Assembly: GCA_012032285.1 (NCBI GenBank)
Contig: JAAURJ010000028.1
Location: 1 to 38,114, forward strand
Reading direction: 5' to 3'
Source: Sphingomonadales bacterium
GTDB taxonomy: Bacteria; Pseudomonadota; Alphaproteobacteria; Sphingomonadales; Sphingomonadaceae
Length of the DNA stretch: 38,114 nucleotides
Of this stretch, positions 1 through 8,988 are shown piece after piece (the stretch's first letter is position 1; each line of letters begins with the position of its first letter). A program made the position numbers and the translations under genes. Below the pieces are notes generated by a model. That model was not told the DNA's origin and made no database searches. It saw nothing but the letters and a program-made list of their open reading frames with translations.

Positions 1-103
1 GACCGCCATTCCTACCTAGGCCCATATCAGCCCGCTGGCGTTCGAGGCAAAGGTAGCGTAATGTGCTCATTCGACCGGCACAAAACCGTTACAAGTCCAA
101 AGA

Positions 104-472
104 TCATAGCCGCGCATCCAGATCGAGAGCCTCGATCAAAAGTTGCCGCATTCGTGTGACATCATGAACTGCGGTGAGCAGCGCTTCCTCTGTCTCTGGT
201 GTGACAGGAAGGCTGCCCGTGTTTGCGGCCTTCGCGAGTTGGTTCACATTGTTCGCCAATCGCGATTGACCGAGCATCGCCAAGAGCTGCGCAAGCGCAC
301 GATGATCCTTGACCGGAAACTTGCCCCGACGACGCGGCGCGATCCAATCGGGATCAAGCAGACGCGAGCGGATATATCCGCCGAGTGACATTCCGGCGGC
401 ATCGCTTTCAATCTTTGCGCGTTCCTCGAACGTCAATCGCAACGAGAAGGGAGGTGGACGGCGATCAGCCAT
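104..472 (-). CDS. mobC: MobC-like plasmid mobilisation / relaxosome protein
   Basis: A 122-residue protein resembling MobC-family relaxosome accessory proteins, which bind the origin of transfer and help the relaxase nick DNA. The N-terminus (FSLRLTFEERAKIESDAA) has the ribbon-helix-helix look of these proteins, followed by GGYIRSRLL and the helical stretch LANNVNQLAKAANTGSLP typical of MobC. I chose the ATG at 472 because a GGAGG Shine-Dalgarno lies six bases upstream; a longer start at 496 is possible. The upstream ORF ends over this start, so the two are probably translationally coupled. No recognisable relaxase follows before the window edge, so the mobilisation module is either cut by the edge or incomplete. 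Family assignment is by sequence pattern only. Confidence 0.72.
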   Translation of the reverse strand: MADRRPPPFSLRLTFEERAKIESDAAGMSLGGYIRSRLLDPDWIAPRRRGKFPVKDHRALAQLLAMLGQSRLANNVNQLAKAANTGSLPVTPETEEALLTAVHDVTRMRQLLIEALDLDARL

Positions 473-743
473 GACCGACCTCCATTCCGTCATCATCGGA
501 ATGACGCTTCTTCGGTGCGCGATCTGTAGGGCGCGGCGGACGCCGCACTGAAAGATCGACGCCGATGACGTTATCAGACAGGGATTCTAAAGGTTGAGAT
601 TTAGGCGATTTAACCTTGGCGTGAGGCGCATTGCCATTGGCCGATGGGGTATCGATAGCGATTGACGTATGGCTAAGAGCGTGGTTCCACTCCGCTAACA
701 CCTTGAAGAGAAGTTTCGAACTTTCTCCTCCAAGGTGCGCCAA
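465..743 (-). CDS. Hypothetical protein upstream of mobC, possibly 5'-truncated
   Basis: A small ORF of about 92 codons whose TGA overlaps the mobC ATG (CATGGCTGA). I do not recognise it. The only start codon in the usual place is TTG at 743, yet the open frame continues upstream without a stop to about position 806, encoding protein-like sequence (SDEHIFYRSLAHLGGE), and has no ATG. This looks like a gene whose 5' end was cut where the mobilisation segment meets the neighbouring M28 peptidase gene. The C-terminal half is polar and low complexity (RRPPRPTDRAPKKRHSDDD). It is probably part of the same mobilisation unit as mobC; whether it is functional is unclear. Confidence 0.4.
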   Translation of the reverse strand: MAHLGGESSKLLFKVLAEWNHALSHTSIAIDTPSANGNAPHAKVKSPKSQPLESLSDNVIGVDLSVRRPPRPTDRAPKKRHSDDDGMEVGHG

Positions 744-793
744 ACTGCGATAAAATATATGTTCATCAGAAATTGTTCTGGATGAACTTCTAG

Positions 794-1789
794 TCAGCCC
801 CGCTCTTTACCCCAATGACGGACGACAGCCTCCAATCCTTCAATGACACGGGCAAGCTTTGCATAGTCAATTTTGTCCGGTGTGTCGGATATTTTATGGT
901 AATGCGGGTAACGAAAAATAGCGGTATCTGTAATCATTAACGCCGGTATGCCAACCTGCTCAAACGCCCAGTGATCAGACCAGTCTATGCCTGTCGCTAT
1001 CGCCGGTGCAGTGCCACCAATGCTTGGAAAACGAGTATGATAACGAAATGACTCTACCGTCGATCTAACAAATGAACGGGAAGATGTTTGTCCTACAAAG
1101 GCTATAAAATTGCCAACCGATGAGTAGCGCAGATTGAGCGGCCAAGGATAGCTTTGACTATTTGGAGCATCGCTATAGTAGCCCATTGTTTCTAAAGAAA
1201 ACATTCCGGAAATATTTTCGCCGGAATTTTTTATCGCTTTGGCATAAACCAGACTGCCCATATTGGATGATTTGAAATGAGGCGGCTCCTCGTTCACAAA
1301 AAAGACCAATCGGATTTTGGGTCCATTTACCATTGTATTTTCTTTGAAAAGCCTTGCCAGTTCAAGTAATGCTGCCACACCACTGCCATTGTCGTTGGCG
1401 CCAGGAGCCTTCCCAAAGCTGTCATAATGGGCACCAATAATCAGGGTCTCAGAATTCCGACTGTCATTGCCTACTATAACCTCAATATTACGAAACTGAT
1501 GGCTTTTTGCATCAAACTTCTGAAGGTGCACCTTGTAACCAAGGTCCGTGAGATATTGTTCGATATAATTGCCGGAATTCTCGAGATTTGTCCGAAAATA
1601 AATATTGTGCGGAACGCTAGCAATTGCGGTAACATGGCGACGAAGATTATCGGATAACAAAGCCTGACTCGCGGTTTGTGGCGGGAGTGGCCCAGTATAA
1701 GACTGGCCCGGCACAGATGTCGCCCACATAAGATATGCGCTGGCGGTTAGAATGAGCAAAACTGCAACAGTCAGAATCCTTTTTGCCAT
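794..1789 (-). CDS. M28 family zinc peptidase, membrane-anchored or secreted
   Basis: Predicted aminopeptidase-type metalloprotease of family M28. The start at 1789 gives a 331-residue protein beginning MAKRILTVAVLLILTASAYL, a signal peptide or single membrane anchor. An in-frame ATG at 1834 would add 15 residues. Zinc-ligand motifs are visible: GAHYDS (H121, D123), GANDNGSG (D133), the catalytic FFVNEEPP glutamates (E167/E168), and a late YPHYHKISDT histidine with DHWAF before it. The active site therefore looks complete. The gene follows the acyl-CoA dehydrogenase on the same strand. Its codons are visibly more AT-rich than those of its neighbours (many AAA, ATT, TTT codons), which suggests acquisition by transfer together with the mobilisation genes at the left edge. 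Its substrate cannot be told from sequence. Confidence 0.85.
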   Translation of the reverse strand: MAKRILTVAVLLILTASAYLMWATSVPGQSYTGPLPPQTASQALLSDNLRRHVTAIASVPHNIYFRTNLENSGNYIEQYLTDLGYKVHLQKFDAKSHQFRNIEVIVGNDSRNSETLIIGAHYDSFGKAPGANDNGSGVAALLELARLFKENTMVNGPKIRLVFFVNEEPPHFKSSNMGSLVYAKAIKNSGENISGMFSLETMGYYSDAPNSQSYPWPLNLRYSSVGNFIAFVGQTSSRSFVRSTVESFRYHTRFPSIGGTAPAIATGIDWSDHWAFEQVGIPALMITDTAIFRYPHYHKISDTPDKIDYAKLARVIEGLEAVVRHWGKERG

Positions 1790-1836
1790 TTTTGTGAAAC
1801 CGCCTGTAGCGGGATAGTCATCAGCAAATGCCATAT

Positions 1837-2958
1837 TTATGCCAACAACAAATCCGCGAGCTTTGCGCGGTGCCAGGCGGCGTCGCCATATTGGGAGGCG
1901 GCGAAGATTGCGGCTCTGCGGTGTAGGCCGGCGTCGCAATCATGGGTGAAGCCAAAACCGCCGTGAAATTGCACCGCGCGGTCGGCGGCGTGGCTGTAAA
2001 TGCGGTCGGCGGCTGCCTTTGCCATACGCACCGCGATTTCGCCCTCCCCTTGATCCCCATAGTTATGCGCGGCGCTGTAAAGCAAGGAACGGGCCTTCTC
2101 ATAATCGACATAAGCGTTCACGATCGGATGTTTCAAAGCCTGATAACTACCAATCACCTTGCCAAATTGCGTCCGGGTTTTCAGATAGTCGGTGGTGTAA
2201 TCAATTACGCTTTGCGTGCCGCCGCACATTTCGGCGGCTTGTAGCAGAGCGGCGGTCAAATCAATATGAGCCAGCGCGGCTTCGGCCTTTTCACGATCCA
2301 ATAAGGCCGATAGCGGCAATGTGATCCCATCTAGCGTCAACGCGCAGCTGCGACGCGTTTCATCAACAATCGATTCGCGGCGCAGGGCGCCCGCCGGAAT
2401 ATCATCACCAGTCAGCAGGGCCAAAGTCGGCTTTCCGTCCAGAGAAACGCTGATGATAATAATCTCGGCGGCTTCGGCCCATTGCACAAATTGCTTGGTT
2501 CCCGACACAGTAATGCTGCCTCCATTCACCGCTGCGCTGGCCGTAATATGGGTCAAATCCCAGTCCCCATGGGCTTCATACAGCGCCACGCTCGCCGCCA
2601 TACCTTCGGCCAATTTGGGCAGCCAATGCGCCTTTTGCGCATCCGTTCCGGCGGCCATCAGCGCCTGCGCGGTAACAGCAGAAGCGGTGAAGGGCGATGC
2701 CAGCATCCGGCGGCCCATTTGCTCCGCCACCGGTACCACCTCCGCCAGCGACAGGCCGACGCCGCCAAATTCAGTAGGTATCGCAATCGCGGTCCAGCCT
2801 AAAGCAGCCATATCCGCCCAAAGCGCCGCATCAAAACCGCTTTCGCTGTCCATCAAGGCGCGAACTTTATCAATCGGCGATTTGTCGCGGCAATAATTGG
2901 CCGCAACATCGAGCAGTTCAATCTGCTCCTCGCTATATCCCAAATTGGCAAATTCCAT
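1837..2958 (-). CDS. Acyl-CoA dehydrogenase family protein
   Basis: A 373-residue FAD-dependent acyl-CoA dehydrogenase-like flavoprotein, expected to oxidise an acyl-CoA to the enoyl-CoA and pass electrons to electron-transfer flavoprotein. The order is typical: an N-terminal helical domain (EEQIELLDVAANYCRDKSP...GWTAIAIPTEFGGVGLSLAE), a middle beta domain around residues 120-220, and a C-terminal four-helix domain with RTQFGKVIGSYQALKHPIVN and the FAD/dimer motif QFHGGFGFTHDCD. The length matches the subfamily often paired with a second dehydrogenase in steroid or branched-chain degradation, but no partner is next to it, so the substrate is unknown. The ATG at 2958 follows a GAGGGTGAGC stretch that can serve as ribosome binding site. 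Confidence 0.9.
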   Translation of the reverse strand: MEFANLGYSEEQIELLDVAANYCRDKSPIDKVRALMDSESGFDAALWADMAALGWTAIAIPTEFGGVGLSLAEVVPVAEQMGRRMLASPFTASAVTAQALMAAGTDAQKAHWLPKLAEGMAASVALYEAHGDWDLTHITASAAVNGGSITVSGTKQFVQWAEAAEIIIISVSLDGKPTLALLTGDDIPAGALRRESIVDETRRSCALTLDGITLPLSALLDREKAEAALAHIDLTAALLQAAEMCGGTQSVIDYTTDYLKTRTQFGKVIGSYQALKHPIVNAYVDYEKARSLLYSAAHNYGDQGEGEIAVRMAKAAADRIYSHAADRAVQFHGGFGFTHDCDAGLHRRAAIFAASQYGDAAWHRAKLADLLLA

Positions 2959-3116
2959 GATATGCTCACCCTCTTCTTCTGCGAACCGCCACGTTGCGCA
3001 GCTTGGGCCGGTAAATCAAGCGAGATTTAATCGCGTGGTTAAATTTCCTGCATACTGACTGCAAATTTCATTGGCACATTGACAGCATCCGTCTTATATC
3101 GCCAATACAGTTCAAT

Positions 3117-5269
3117 ATGCACGATATGCCGCCCCCTGCCTCCGCCTATAAACGCCGCCCATGGTGGGCACTTTGGCGCAGGCGGGAGCCGTCATTACAC
3201 GAACAGCTTGGCTGGAATGCGGACGAATTTGCGCATTACCGCAATGGCACCGCCGCGCCCGCCTATCCGCAAGGGGAGCCGATTGGCACAGACATCTCTC
3301 CGCCGCCTTCACCGCCGCGCAAATGGTATTGGATCCGACGCGCGATTGCGGGAATTTTTCTGCTCTTCACGCTTCTGATCCTATGGCTTGCACTGACCGC
3401 GCCTTTGTCAAAAAGCCTGCAACCGATCGTACCGCCGCAATTGACGCTGACCACCAATGACGGCGTGCCGATTGCGCGCAACGGAGCGATTGTCGATATG
3501 CCGGTGGATATGGACACGCTGCCGCCCCATGTTGCGCAGGCGTTTATGGCGATCGAAGACCGGCGTTTTTATTCGCATTGGGGCGTGGACCGCGCGGGCT
3601 GGCAAGGGCCGCTTGGAATAATGCCACCGGCGGCGGAACCCAAGGCGGCAGCACGATAACACAGCAACTGGCCAAATTCACTTTTTTGACGCCTGAGCGC
3701 AGCATGACGCGAAAGGCGCGGGAGATGTTAATCGCATTCTGGTTGGAGGCGCGATTGTCCAAGGACGAGATTTTGGAACGCTATCTGTCCAACGCCTATT
3801 TTGGCGAGAATATTTACGGCCTTCGCGCTGCGTCCATGTATTATTTCTACCGCAAGCCCGAAAATCTGACGCTGGCGCAGGCGGCGATGCTGGCAGGAGT
3901 GGTGCAATCCCCGTCCCGTCTGGCCCCGACGCGCCATCCGAAAAATGCCGCGAAACGGGCAAAGATGGTGCTGAACGCGATGGTTGCTGCCGGTTATCTG
4001 ACCAAGGCCGAGGCGGCCGCCGTGCGGATGCCGCGCACCGATGTGCGGTTAAAAAATGATTTGCCCAGCGGCACTTATTTTGCCGATTGGGCCATGCCGC
4101 AGGCCCGCGACGTCACCGAACAAAGCTATGCCAAACAAACCATTGCCACCACATTGGACAGCAAGCTGCAAGAGGCTGCCCGCCGCGCCATTGGCCGGGC
4201 AAATCTGGGCAAGGCACAGGTCGCGTTAGTCGCGATGCGCACCAATGGAGAGGTTGTGGCGATGATCGGCGGGCGCAGTTACAAGGATTCCGCATTTAAC
4301 CGGGTAACACAGGCAAGACGCCAGCCGGGATCAACATTTAAGCTGTTCGTTTATCTCGCCGCCATTCGCGCCGGAATGACACCTGATGACAAGATTGACG
4401 ACAACCCGATTGAAACAGGACTATACCGGCCCAAAAATAGCGGTGATAGCTATCACGGCGCGATTACCTTGCGCGAAGCCTTTTCCCGTTCGTCCAATGT
4501 CGCGGCGGTGCGGCTGTATAATAAGGTTGGTAGCGCGGCGGTGTTGCGTGCGGCGCGCGATCTGGGAATTGAAAGCCCGCTGGCCCGCGATGATCCCAGC
4601 TTGGCGCTCGGCACATCGGGCGTGACCCTGCTCGAACTGACCAGCGCCTATGCCGCCATTGCCGCGGATAACCGCCCGGTCACCCCAACCGCTTTTGCCC
4701 CCGAGGCGCCGGGCTGGTTCGATTATGTTACCAACCCGCAGCGCAGTCTGGGCCGCGGGCAGCAGGAGATGATGGAAGATTTGCTATCATCAGCGGTCAG
4801 GGATGGCACCGGCCGCAATGCCCGGCTGCGCATCCCCAGTTTTGGCAAAACCGGCACCAGTCAGGATAACCGCGATGCGTTGTTCGTCGGCTATGCGGGC
4901 GATCTGGTTGTCGGGGTTTGGGTCGGCAATGATGATAATACCCCGTTAAAGGGTGTGAATGGCGGCGGAATGCCGGCGCGAATCTGGGCCGATTTCATGG
5001 CCCGCGCTGTTGCAGGTGCGGCCCCCGCCGCCGCGCCAAGGCCCAAGCCGAAACCAGCGCAGGAGCCTGACCCCGAAGGTCCGGTTGAACCGCTCGACCT
5101 GCCCGATATTCCCGATCTTCCGATTGGGATCGAAGGTGCCGAAATCCGCATTAACCGGGAAAAAGGCCTGTCGGTATCGACCGAGATTGAGGGCGTTCCT
5201 GTCGATGTCACCTTAGGTAAAGAGGGGCTGGACGTGCGGCAACGCGATCAGACCAATAAACCGAGGTGA
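3117..5269 (+). CDS. Class A penicillin-binding protein (PBP1A type), frameshifted as sequenced
   Basis: Bifunctional peptidoglycan glycosyltransferase/transpeptidase, about 717 residues if the frame is restored. A cytoplasmic N-terminus of about 70 residues precedes one membrane helix (about 75-93). The GT51 domain follows, with catalytic EDRRFYSHWG (E147) and GGSTITQQLAKF. The transpeptidase domain has RQPGSTFK (SxxK), SRSSN (SxN) and FGKTGTS (KTG). A Pro/Lys-rich tail ends the protein. The two halves lie in different frames: reading GTG-GAC-CGC-GCG at about 3588-3592, a single missing C would restore VDPRGLARAAWNNATG, the expected family sequence. I take this as one base lost from a CCC run. 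As sequenced, the first frame ends at 3659 and the second is open from 3578. A weak TTGACA at 3079-3084 may be its promoter. Confidence 0.88.
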
Positions 5270-5401
5270 AATAGCTTAAAAAGCGTTCAACCGCAGCGAT
5301 AGGGCGCTTTATCCCGGCATGGCCCGGCCCATTCATCCTACCGACAGCTTCACCGGCTTTATTTGTCTTTCGGGGGCGAGTCGAAATGGAGGAATTGACC
5401 C

Positions 5402-5782
5402 ATGCGCAGCTACCGAAAATCCACCTTAATTCTTAATGCCATTGGCCGCAAAACCATTGCCATCGCGCCGATATTGGGGCTTGTCGCTGCCTTTGGAGCA
5501 TCGACGCCGTTACAGGCGCATCCCGGCCATCAAAGCCATGCCACAATATTAAAAGCGCCGCTGGCCGGGGTCCGCAACAATTATTGGTATGATTATCGGT
5601 CCGATGTGCTGGAGGCCGAAAATGAGCTGCGCAAGGATTTACGCCGCGCCAAAACCGCGCAGGACCGGCATGAAGCTTGGCAGGAATATAACCGGGAATT
5701 GAAGGATGCCCGTCATGATTATAGCAAGGAAATGGCCGAACGCGGCTATATCCGGCCGGGCCGGGTAACCGTGGGCGGGTGA
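5402..5782 (+). CDS. Small secreted hypothetical protein
   Basis: A 126-residue protein I do not recognise. A strong GGAGGA ribosome binding site sits eight bases before the ATG. Residues 1-40 form a long signal peptide (hydrophobic IAIAPILGLVAAFGA, likely cleavage after LQA). The mature part starts with a histidine-rich HPGHQSHA segment, then a charged, probably alpha-helical region rich in Glu, Arg and Lys (EAENELRKDLRRAKTAQDRH, NRELKDARHDYSKEM). This suggests a small periplasmic helical or coiled-coil protein, possibly metal-binding through the His cluster (inference). It lies between the PBP gene and cobT, all on the same strand. Confidence 0.7.
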   Translation: MRSYRKSTLILNAIGRKTIAIAPILGLVAAFGASTPLQAHPGHQSHATILKAPLAGVRNNYWYDYRSDVLEAENELRKDLRRAKTAQDRHEAWQEYNRELKDARHDYSKEMAERGYIRPGRVTVGG

Positions 5783-5856
5783 TAGCCGCCATTGTTTAGT
5801 CCCTGTTAAATTGAGGACTAGGATCGGTCGGCGGTTCGCTCTAATAGGGCTAATCT

Positions 5857-7674
5857 ATGTCCGATAAAAATCCACTTGAGGCGCTGAAATCTGTTTTAAC
5901 CGGTACCGCCCGCGCAATGGCGAGTGAGCCGGAGGTTGAACTTGCCTTCACCGCAGATGCGCCATCACAGGCAGGCAAGAATTTCAAAGTGCCCATGCCC
6001 GGACGCAGCCTGCCCGCCGATCAAGTGGCCGAGGCAAGAGGCTTTGCCGATAGCTTCGCGCTCAAGCTGAAATATCATAGCGTCGCCCGCCATGCCGCGC
6101 TGCGTCCTGCAGAGGCGATTGCAGGCGCGGCTTTTGATGCGGTTGAAAATGCACGGGTGGAGGCGCTGGGATCGCGGGCGATGCAGGGGGTTGCCGCTAA
6201 TTTGAACCATGCGCTGGAGTTGAAGCTGCGCACCGACCCGATAACAAGGGCGCAGGCCGCCGATGAGGTGCCGATCTCCACCGCTTTATCGCTGATCGTG
6301 CGCGAACGGCTGACTGGGCAAGCCATTCCGGCGGCGGCAGCCGAAGGTGTTGCGATGCTGCGCGATTGGATAGAGGATAATGCGGGCAGCGATCTCGATG
6401 CGCTATCCATGGCGCTGGATGACCAAAACGCCTTTGCCGCGCTGACCCAATCCATGCTTGCGCACCTGAAACTCACCGAGGGCGAAATGGACCCTAGCGA
6501 TGAGGATAAGGCGGGCGATGATGATGATAGCGAGCAGGAAGAGGAGCAAACCGACGAGGCCGATGAGGCCGAAGGTGACGCCGGCCAAAGCGAAGCCCGC
6601 GCCGAGCCGCAAGAGGGCGAAGGCGAGGAACAAGAAGGCGAATATGACGACAGCCAGATGGACGATGGCGATATGTCCGAAGGCGATATGGGCGATGACG
6701 GGATGCAGCCGGTTAACCCGCAGCGGCGCAATTGGGATCATTTGCCGCAATCCGATTATAAGGTGTGGACCGATAAATATGACGAAACCGTAACCGCGCT
6801 GGAACTGGCCGATGAAGAGGAGTTGAACCGGCTGCGATCCTATCTGGATACGCAACTGGCAAATCTGCAATCGGTGGTGACAAAGCTGGCTAACCGCCTG
6901 CAACGCCGGTTGATGGCACAGCAAAACCGCAGCTGGGATTTCGATCAGGAAGAAGGGATGCTCGATGCCGCGCGGCTTGCCCGGATCGTGGTGTCGCCGG
7001 GCAGCTCGCTTTCCTATAAGGTCGAGCGCGATACCGATTTCAAAGACACGGTGGTCACCATGTTGATCGACAATAGCGGTTCCATGCGCGGCCGCCCGAT
7101 CAGCATCGCCGCGATCAGCGCCGATATTATGGCCCGCACGCTCGAACGATGCGGTGTTAAAACGGAGATATTGGGTTTTACCACCCGCGCGTGGAAGGGC
7201 GGACAGGCGCGTGAAGACTGGTTGAATGCCGGACGGAAAGCGATGCCGGGGCGGCTGAATGACCTGCGCCATATCATCTATAAAAAGGCCGATGAGCCAT
7301 GGCGGCACGCGCGGCGCAATCTGGGCCTGATGATGCGCGAAGGGTTGTTGAAAGAAAATATCGATGGAGAGGCGCTGCTTTGGGCGCATAACCGCTTAAT
7401 CGCCCGCGCCGAGGACCGACGGATATTGATGGTGATCAGCGACGGCGCACCCGTCGATGACAGCACCTTGTCGGTAAACAATGGCGGCTATCTGGAACAG
7501 CATTTGCGCAAGGTGATCGAAATGATCGAAACGCGCAGCCCGGTGCAGCTGATCGCCATCGGCATCGGCCATGATGTTACCCGCTATTACCGCCGCGCGG
7601 TGACGATCATGGACGCTGAACAGTTGGGCGGCACAATGATCGAGCAGCTCGCCGGATTGTTTGACGAGGAATAG
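5857..7674 (+). CDS. cobT: CobT-like cobaltochelatase subunit with VWA domain
   Basis: A 605-residue homologue of CobT, the partner of the AAA+ ATPase CobS. Together these load cobalt with CobN in aerobic cobalamin synthesis. The N-terminal domain runs to about residue 205. A very acidic linker (about 210-280, Asp/Glu runs such as [16 protein letters not shown]) is typical of CobT. The C-terminal von Willebrand A domain has an intact MIDAS motif DNSGS (D405, S407, S409) plus SDGAPVDDS. CobS and CobN are not in this window, although cobS is commonly adjacent in other alphaproteobacteria. In sphingomonads CobST pairs are also kept outside clear cobalamin operons, so the role in cobalt insertion here is inferred from the family only. 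Confidence 0.92.
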   Translation: MSDKNPLEALKSVLTGTARAMASEPEVELAFTADAPSQAGKNFKVPMPGRSLPADQVAEARGFADSFALKLKYHSVARHAALRPAEAIAGAAFDAVENARVEALGSRAMQGVAANLNHALELKLRTDPITRAQAADEVPISTALSLIVRERLTGQAIPAAAAEGVAMLRDWIEDNAGSDLDALSMALDDQNAFAALTQSMLAHLKLTEGEMDPSDEDKAGDDDDSEQEEEQTDEADEAEGDAGQSEARAEPQEGEGEEQEGEYDDSQMDDGDMSEGDMGDDGMQPVNPQRRNWDHLPQSDYKVWTDKYDETVTALELADEEELNRLRSYLDTQLANLQSVVTKLANRLQRRLMAQQNRSWDFDQEEGMLDAARLARIVVSPGSSLSYKVERDTDFKDTVVTMLIDNSGSMRGRPISIAAISADIMARTLERCGVKTEILGFTTRAWKGGQAREDWLNAGRKAMPGRLNDLRHIIYKKADEPWRHARRNLGLMMREGLLKENIDGEALLWAHNRLIARAEDRRILMVISDGAPVDDSTLSVNNGGYLEQHLRKVIEMIETRSPVQLIAIGIGHDVTRYYRRAVTIMDAEQLGGTMIEQLAGLFDEE

Positions 7675-7679
7675 CCCCG

Positions 7680-7707
7680 TTGCAAATCATACATAGTATG
7701 ATATATT
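7680..7707 (+). promoter_or_regulatory. Putative parDE promoter
   Basis: TTGCAA at 7680-7685 and TATATT at 7702-7707 with a 16-base spacer resemble a sigma-70 type promoter. Initiation would fall about seven bases downstream, near 7714, exactly at a candidate ATG for the antitoxin, so the transcript would be almost leaderless. The -10 box lies inside the palindromic operator, which is how ParD-type autorepression usually works. Prediction by inspection. Confidence 0.45.
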
Positions 7708-7716
7708 CATACTATG
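7692..7716. promoter_or_regulatory. Perfect inverted repeat, likely ParD autoregulatory operator
   Basis: CATAGTATGA, a 5-base TATAT spacer, then TCATACTATG: a perfect 10-bp-arm palindrome directly before the antitoxin coding region. ParD-family ribbon-helix-helix antitoxins, alone and with ParE, repress their own operon by binding such palindromes. The position over the predicted -10 region supports this function. Confidence 0.7.
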
Positions 7717-7997
7717 AGCAATTGGAACGTATCACCGTAACCGTCACCAAAGAGATGGCCGCTAAATTGAGGGCTGCCGTCGAGTCCGGCGAATATGCCA
7801 CCACTAGCGAGATTGTGCGCGAGGCGCTGCGTGACTGGGAGGAGTATCAGCGACGACAGGAAGAGAAGCTGAATTGGCTGCGTGCGGAAATCAAGAAAGG
7901 CGAAAAAGGCCCTTTCCTTGACGGAGAAGAGGTGATGTCAAAGCTTATTGAAAAATATAAGAAGCTTGCTGAAAAAGAGCGCAAAAAAGCTGCATGA
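7714..7997 (+). CDS. parD: ParD-family type II antitoxin
   Basis: Antitoxin with an N-terminal ribbon-helix-helix DNA-binding domain ([20 protein letters not shown], then [19 protein letters not shown]) and a charged C-terminal tail that should wrap the toxin. Its TGA overlaps the toxin ATG (ATGA). The start is uncertain. In the coding frame the available starts are TTG 7680 and ATG 7698, both within or before the operator, or TTG 7722. Alternatively, ATG 7714 would give [15 protein letters not shown] if one T were missing at 7722-7723, the classic start for this family. This would match the many one-base losses elsewhere in the window. I used 7714 as the most likely biological start. Confidence 0.85.
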
Positions 7998-8278
7998 AAT
8001 TCGTCATTTCGCCACAGGCTTTGCGTGATATTGATGACATTGCTGCCTACATAGCTGAGGATAATCCGGCAAGTGCGGCCAACTTTGCTTCGGAAATACT
8101 CCAGCGCTTCAGGGTTATTGCCGAACGTCCTTTAAGCTTTTCTGAAAAACTGCATTGGGGCAAAAACAAGCGATCTGCCCTTATCGGGAAATATCATATA
8201 ATTTTTGAAGTAAGGAACAAAGTTGTGCAAATTCAGCGCGTGTTGCACGGCGCGAGAAATATTGGGGATTTGATTTGA
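7994..8278 (+). CDS. parE: ParE/RelE superfamily toxin
   Basis: A 94-residue toxin of the ParE/RelE fold, starting in a 4-base overlap with the antitoxin. Recognisable segments are [23 protein letters not shown] near the N-terminus (the paired helices that ParE-type toxins share), RPLSFSEKL in the middle and the C-terminal strand [22 protein letters not shown] with the conserved arginine-rich HGAR ending. ParE members poison DNA gyrase, while RelE members cut mRNA. The pairing with a ParD-type antitoxin favours ParE. The coding region is more AT-rich than its neighbours, as is common for mobile toxin-antitoxin cassettes. Confidence 0.86.
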   Translation: MKFVISPQALRDIDDIAAYIAEDNPASAANFASEILQRFRVIAERPLSFSEKLHWGKNKRSALIGKYHIIFEVRNKVVQIQRVLHGARNIGDLI

Positions 8279-8948
8279 TGAATGTCACCGAAGCCGTCCA
8301 AACGCGCCGTTCCATCCGCCAGTTTCTAAGCAAGCCCGTTGCGCGAGAGGTTTTGGAGCGTGTGCTTACCAAGGCACAGCGTTCGCCGTCGGGTGGGAAT
8401 ACGCAGCCTTGGAATGCAGTGATCGTAACCGGCGAACAACTGGCGCGGATTACCGCCGCGATCAAGGAGAAAGCCAAAACCGCACCAATGGGCGAAGGCC
8501 ATGAATATGACATATATCCCAAGGGCCTTGATGGCCGCTACGAAGATCAAGCCGCGGCGTGGGCAAGGCGATGTTCGATGCGCTCGGGCTGGCGCGTGAG
8601 GACGGCGCAGGCCGCATTGCACAGATGATGAAAAACTGGGACAGTTTCGGTGCGCCGGTGCAGCTATTTACCTATTGCCCCAAATATATGGGTCCGCCGC
8701 AATGGAGCGACATGGGTATGTGGCTACAAACCGTGATGATCCTGCTACGCGAAGAGGGCCTGGATAGCTGCGCACAGGAAATCTGGGCAATGTATGGCAC
8801 TTATATGCGCGAATTGCTGAATATCGACAACGAACATATCTTCTTTTGCGGCATGGCTATCGGCTACCGCGATGCCGATGCACCGATTAACAATTTTGAT
8901 GTCCCGCGCACGCCGACCCATGATGTAATCCGGTGGGAGGGCTGGTGA
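8278..8948 (+). CDS. Nitroreductase family FMN oxidoreductase, frameshifted as sequenced
   Basis: NAD(P)H-dependent FMN oxidoreductase of the nitroreductase family, about 223 residues once the frame is restored. The start ATG at 8278 overlaps the toxin stop. The N-terminus has the family signature AVQTRRSIRQFLSKPV and RSPSGGNTQPWNAVIVTG (FMN binding); the C-terminal half has APVQLFTYCP, GMWLQTVMILLREEGL and FFCGMAIGYRD. The frame breaks near 8548-8551: adding one A to the AA of GATCAAGCC gives EDQSRGVGKAMFDALG, continuous with the second half. As sequenced, the first frame ends at 8628 and the second is open from 8559. The substrate is not predictable; members reduce nitro groups, quinones or flavins. 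Confidence 0.85.
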
Positions 8949-8988
8949 AGGCTTGACCTTCACGCCCAGTTGCAGCATCGCCGCAAGC

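Noticed and set aside
2..70. Possible relaxase start on the minus strand at the left edge
   Set aside because: Only 23 codons are visible (from ATG at 70) and they do not resemble any relaxase N-terminus I know; too short to support.
6403..7389. Long minus-strand ORF across cobT
   Set aside because: Antisense shadow of the acidic CobT linker and VWA region; its sequence is low-complexity Ile/Leu/Phe.
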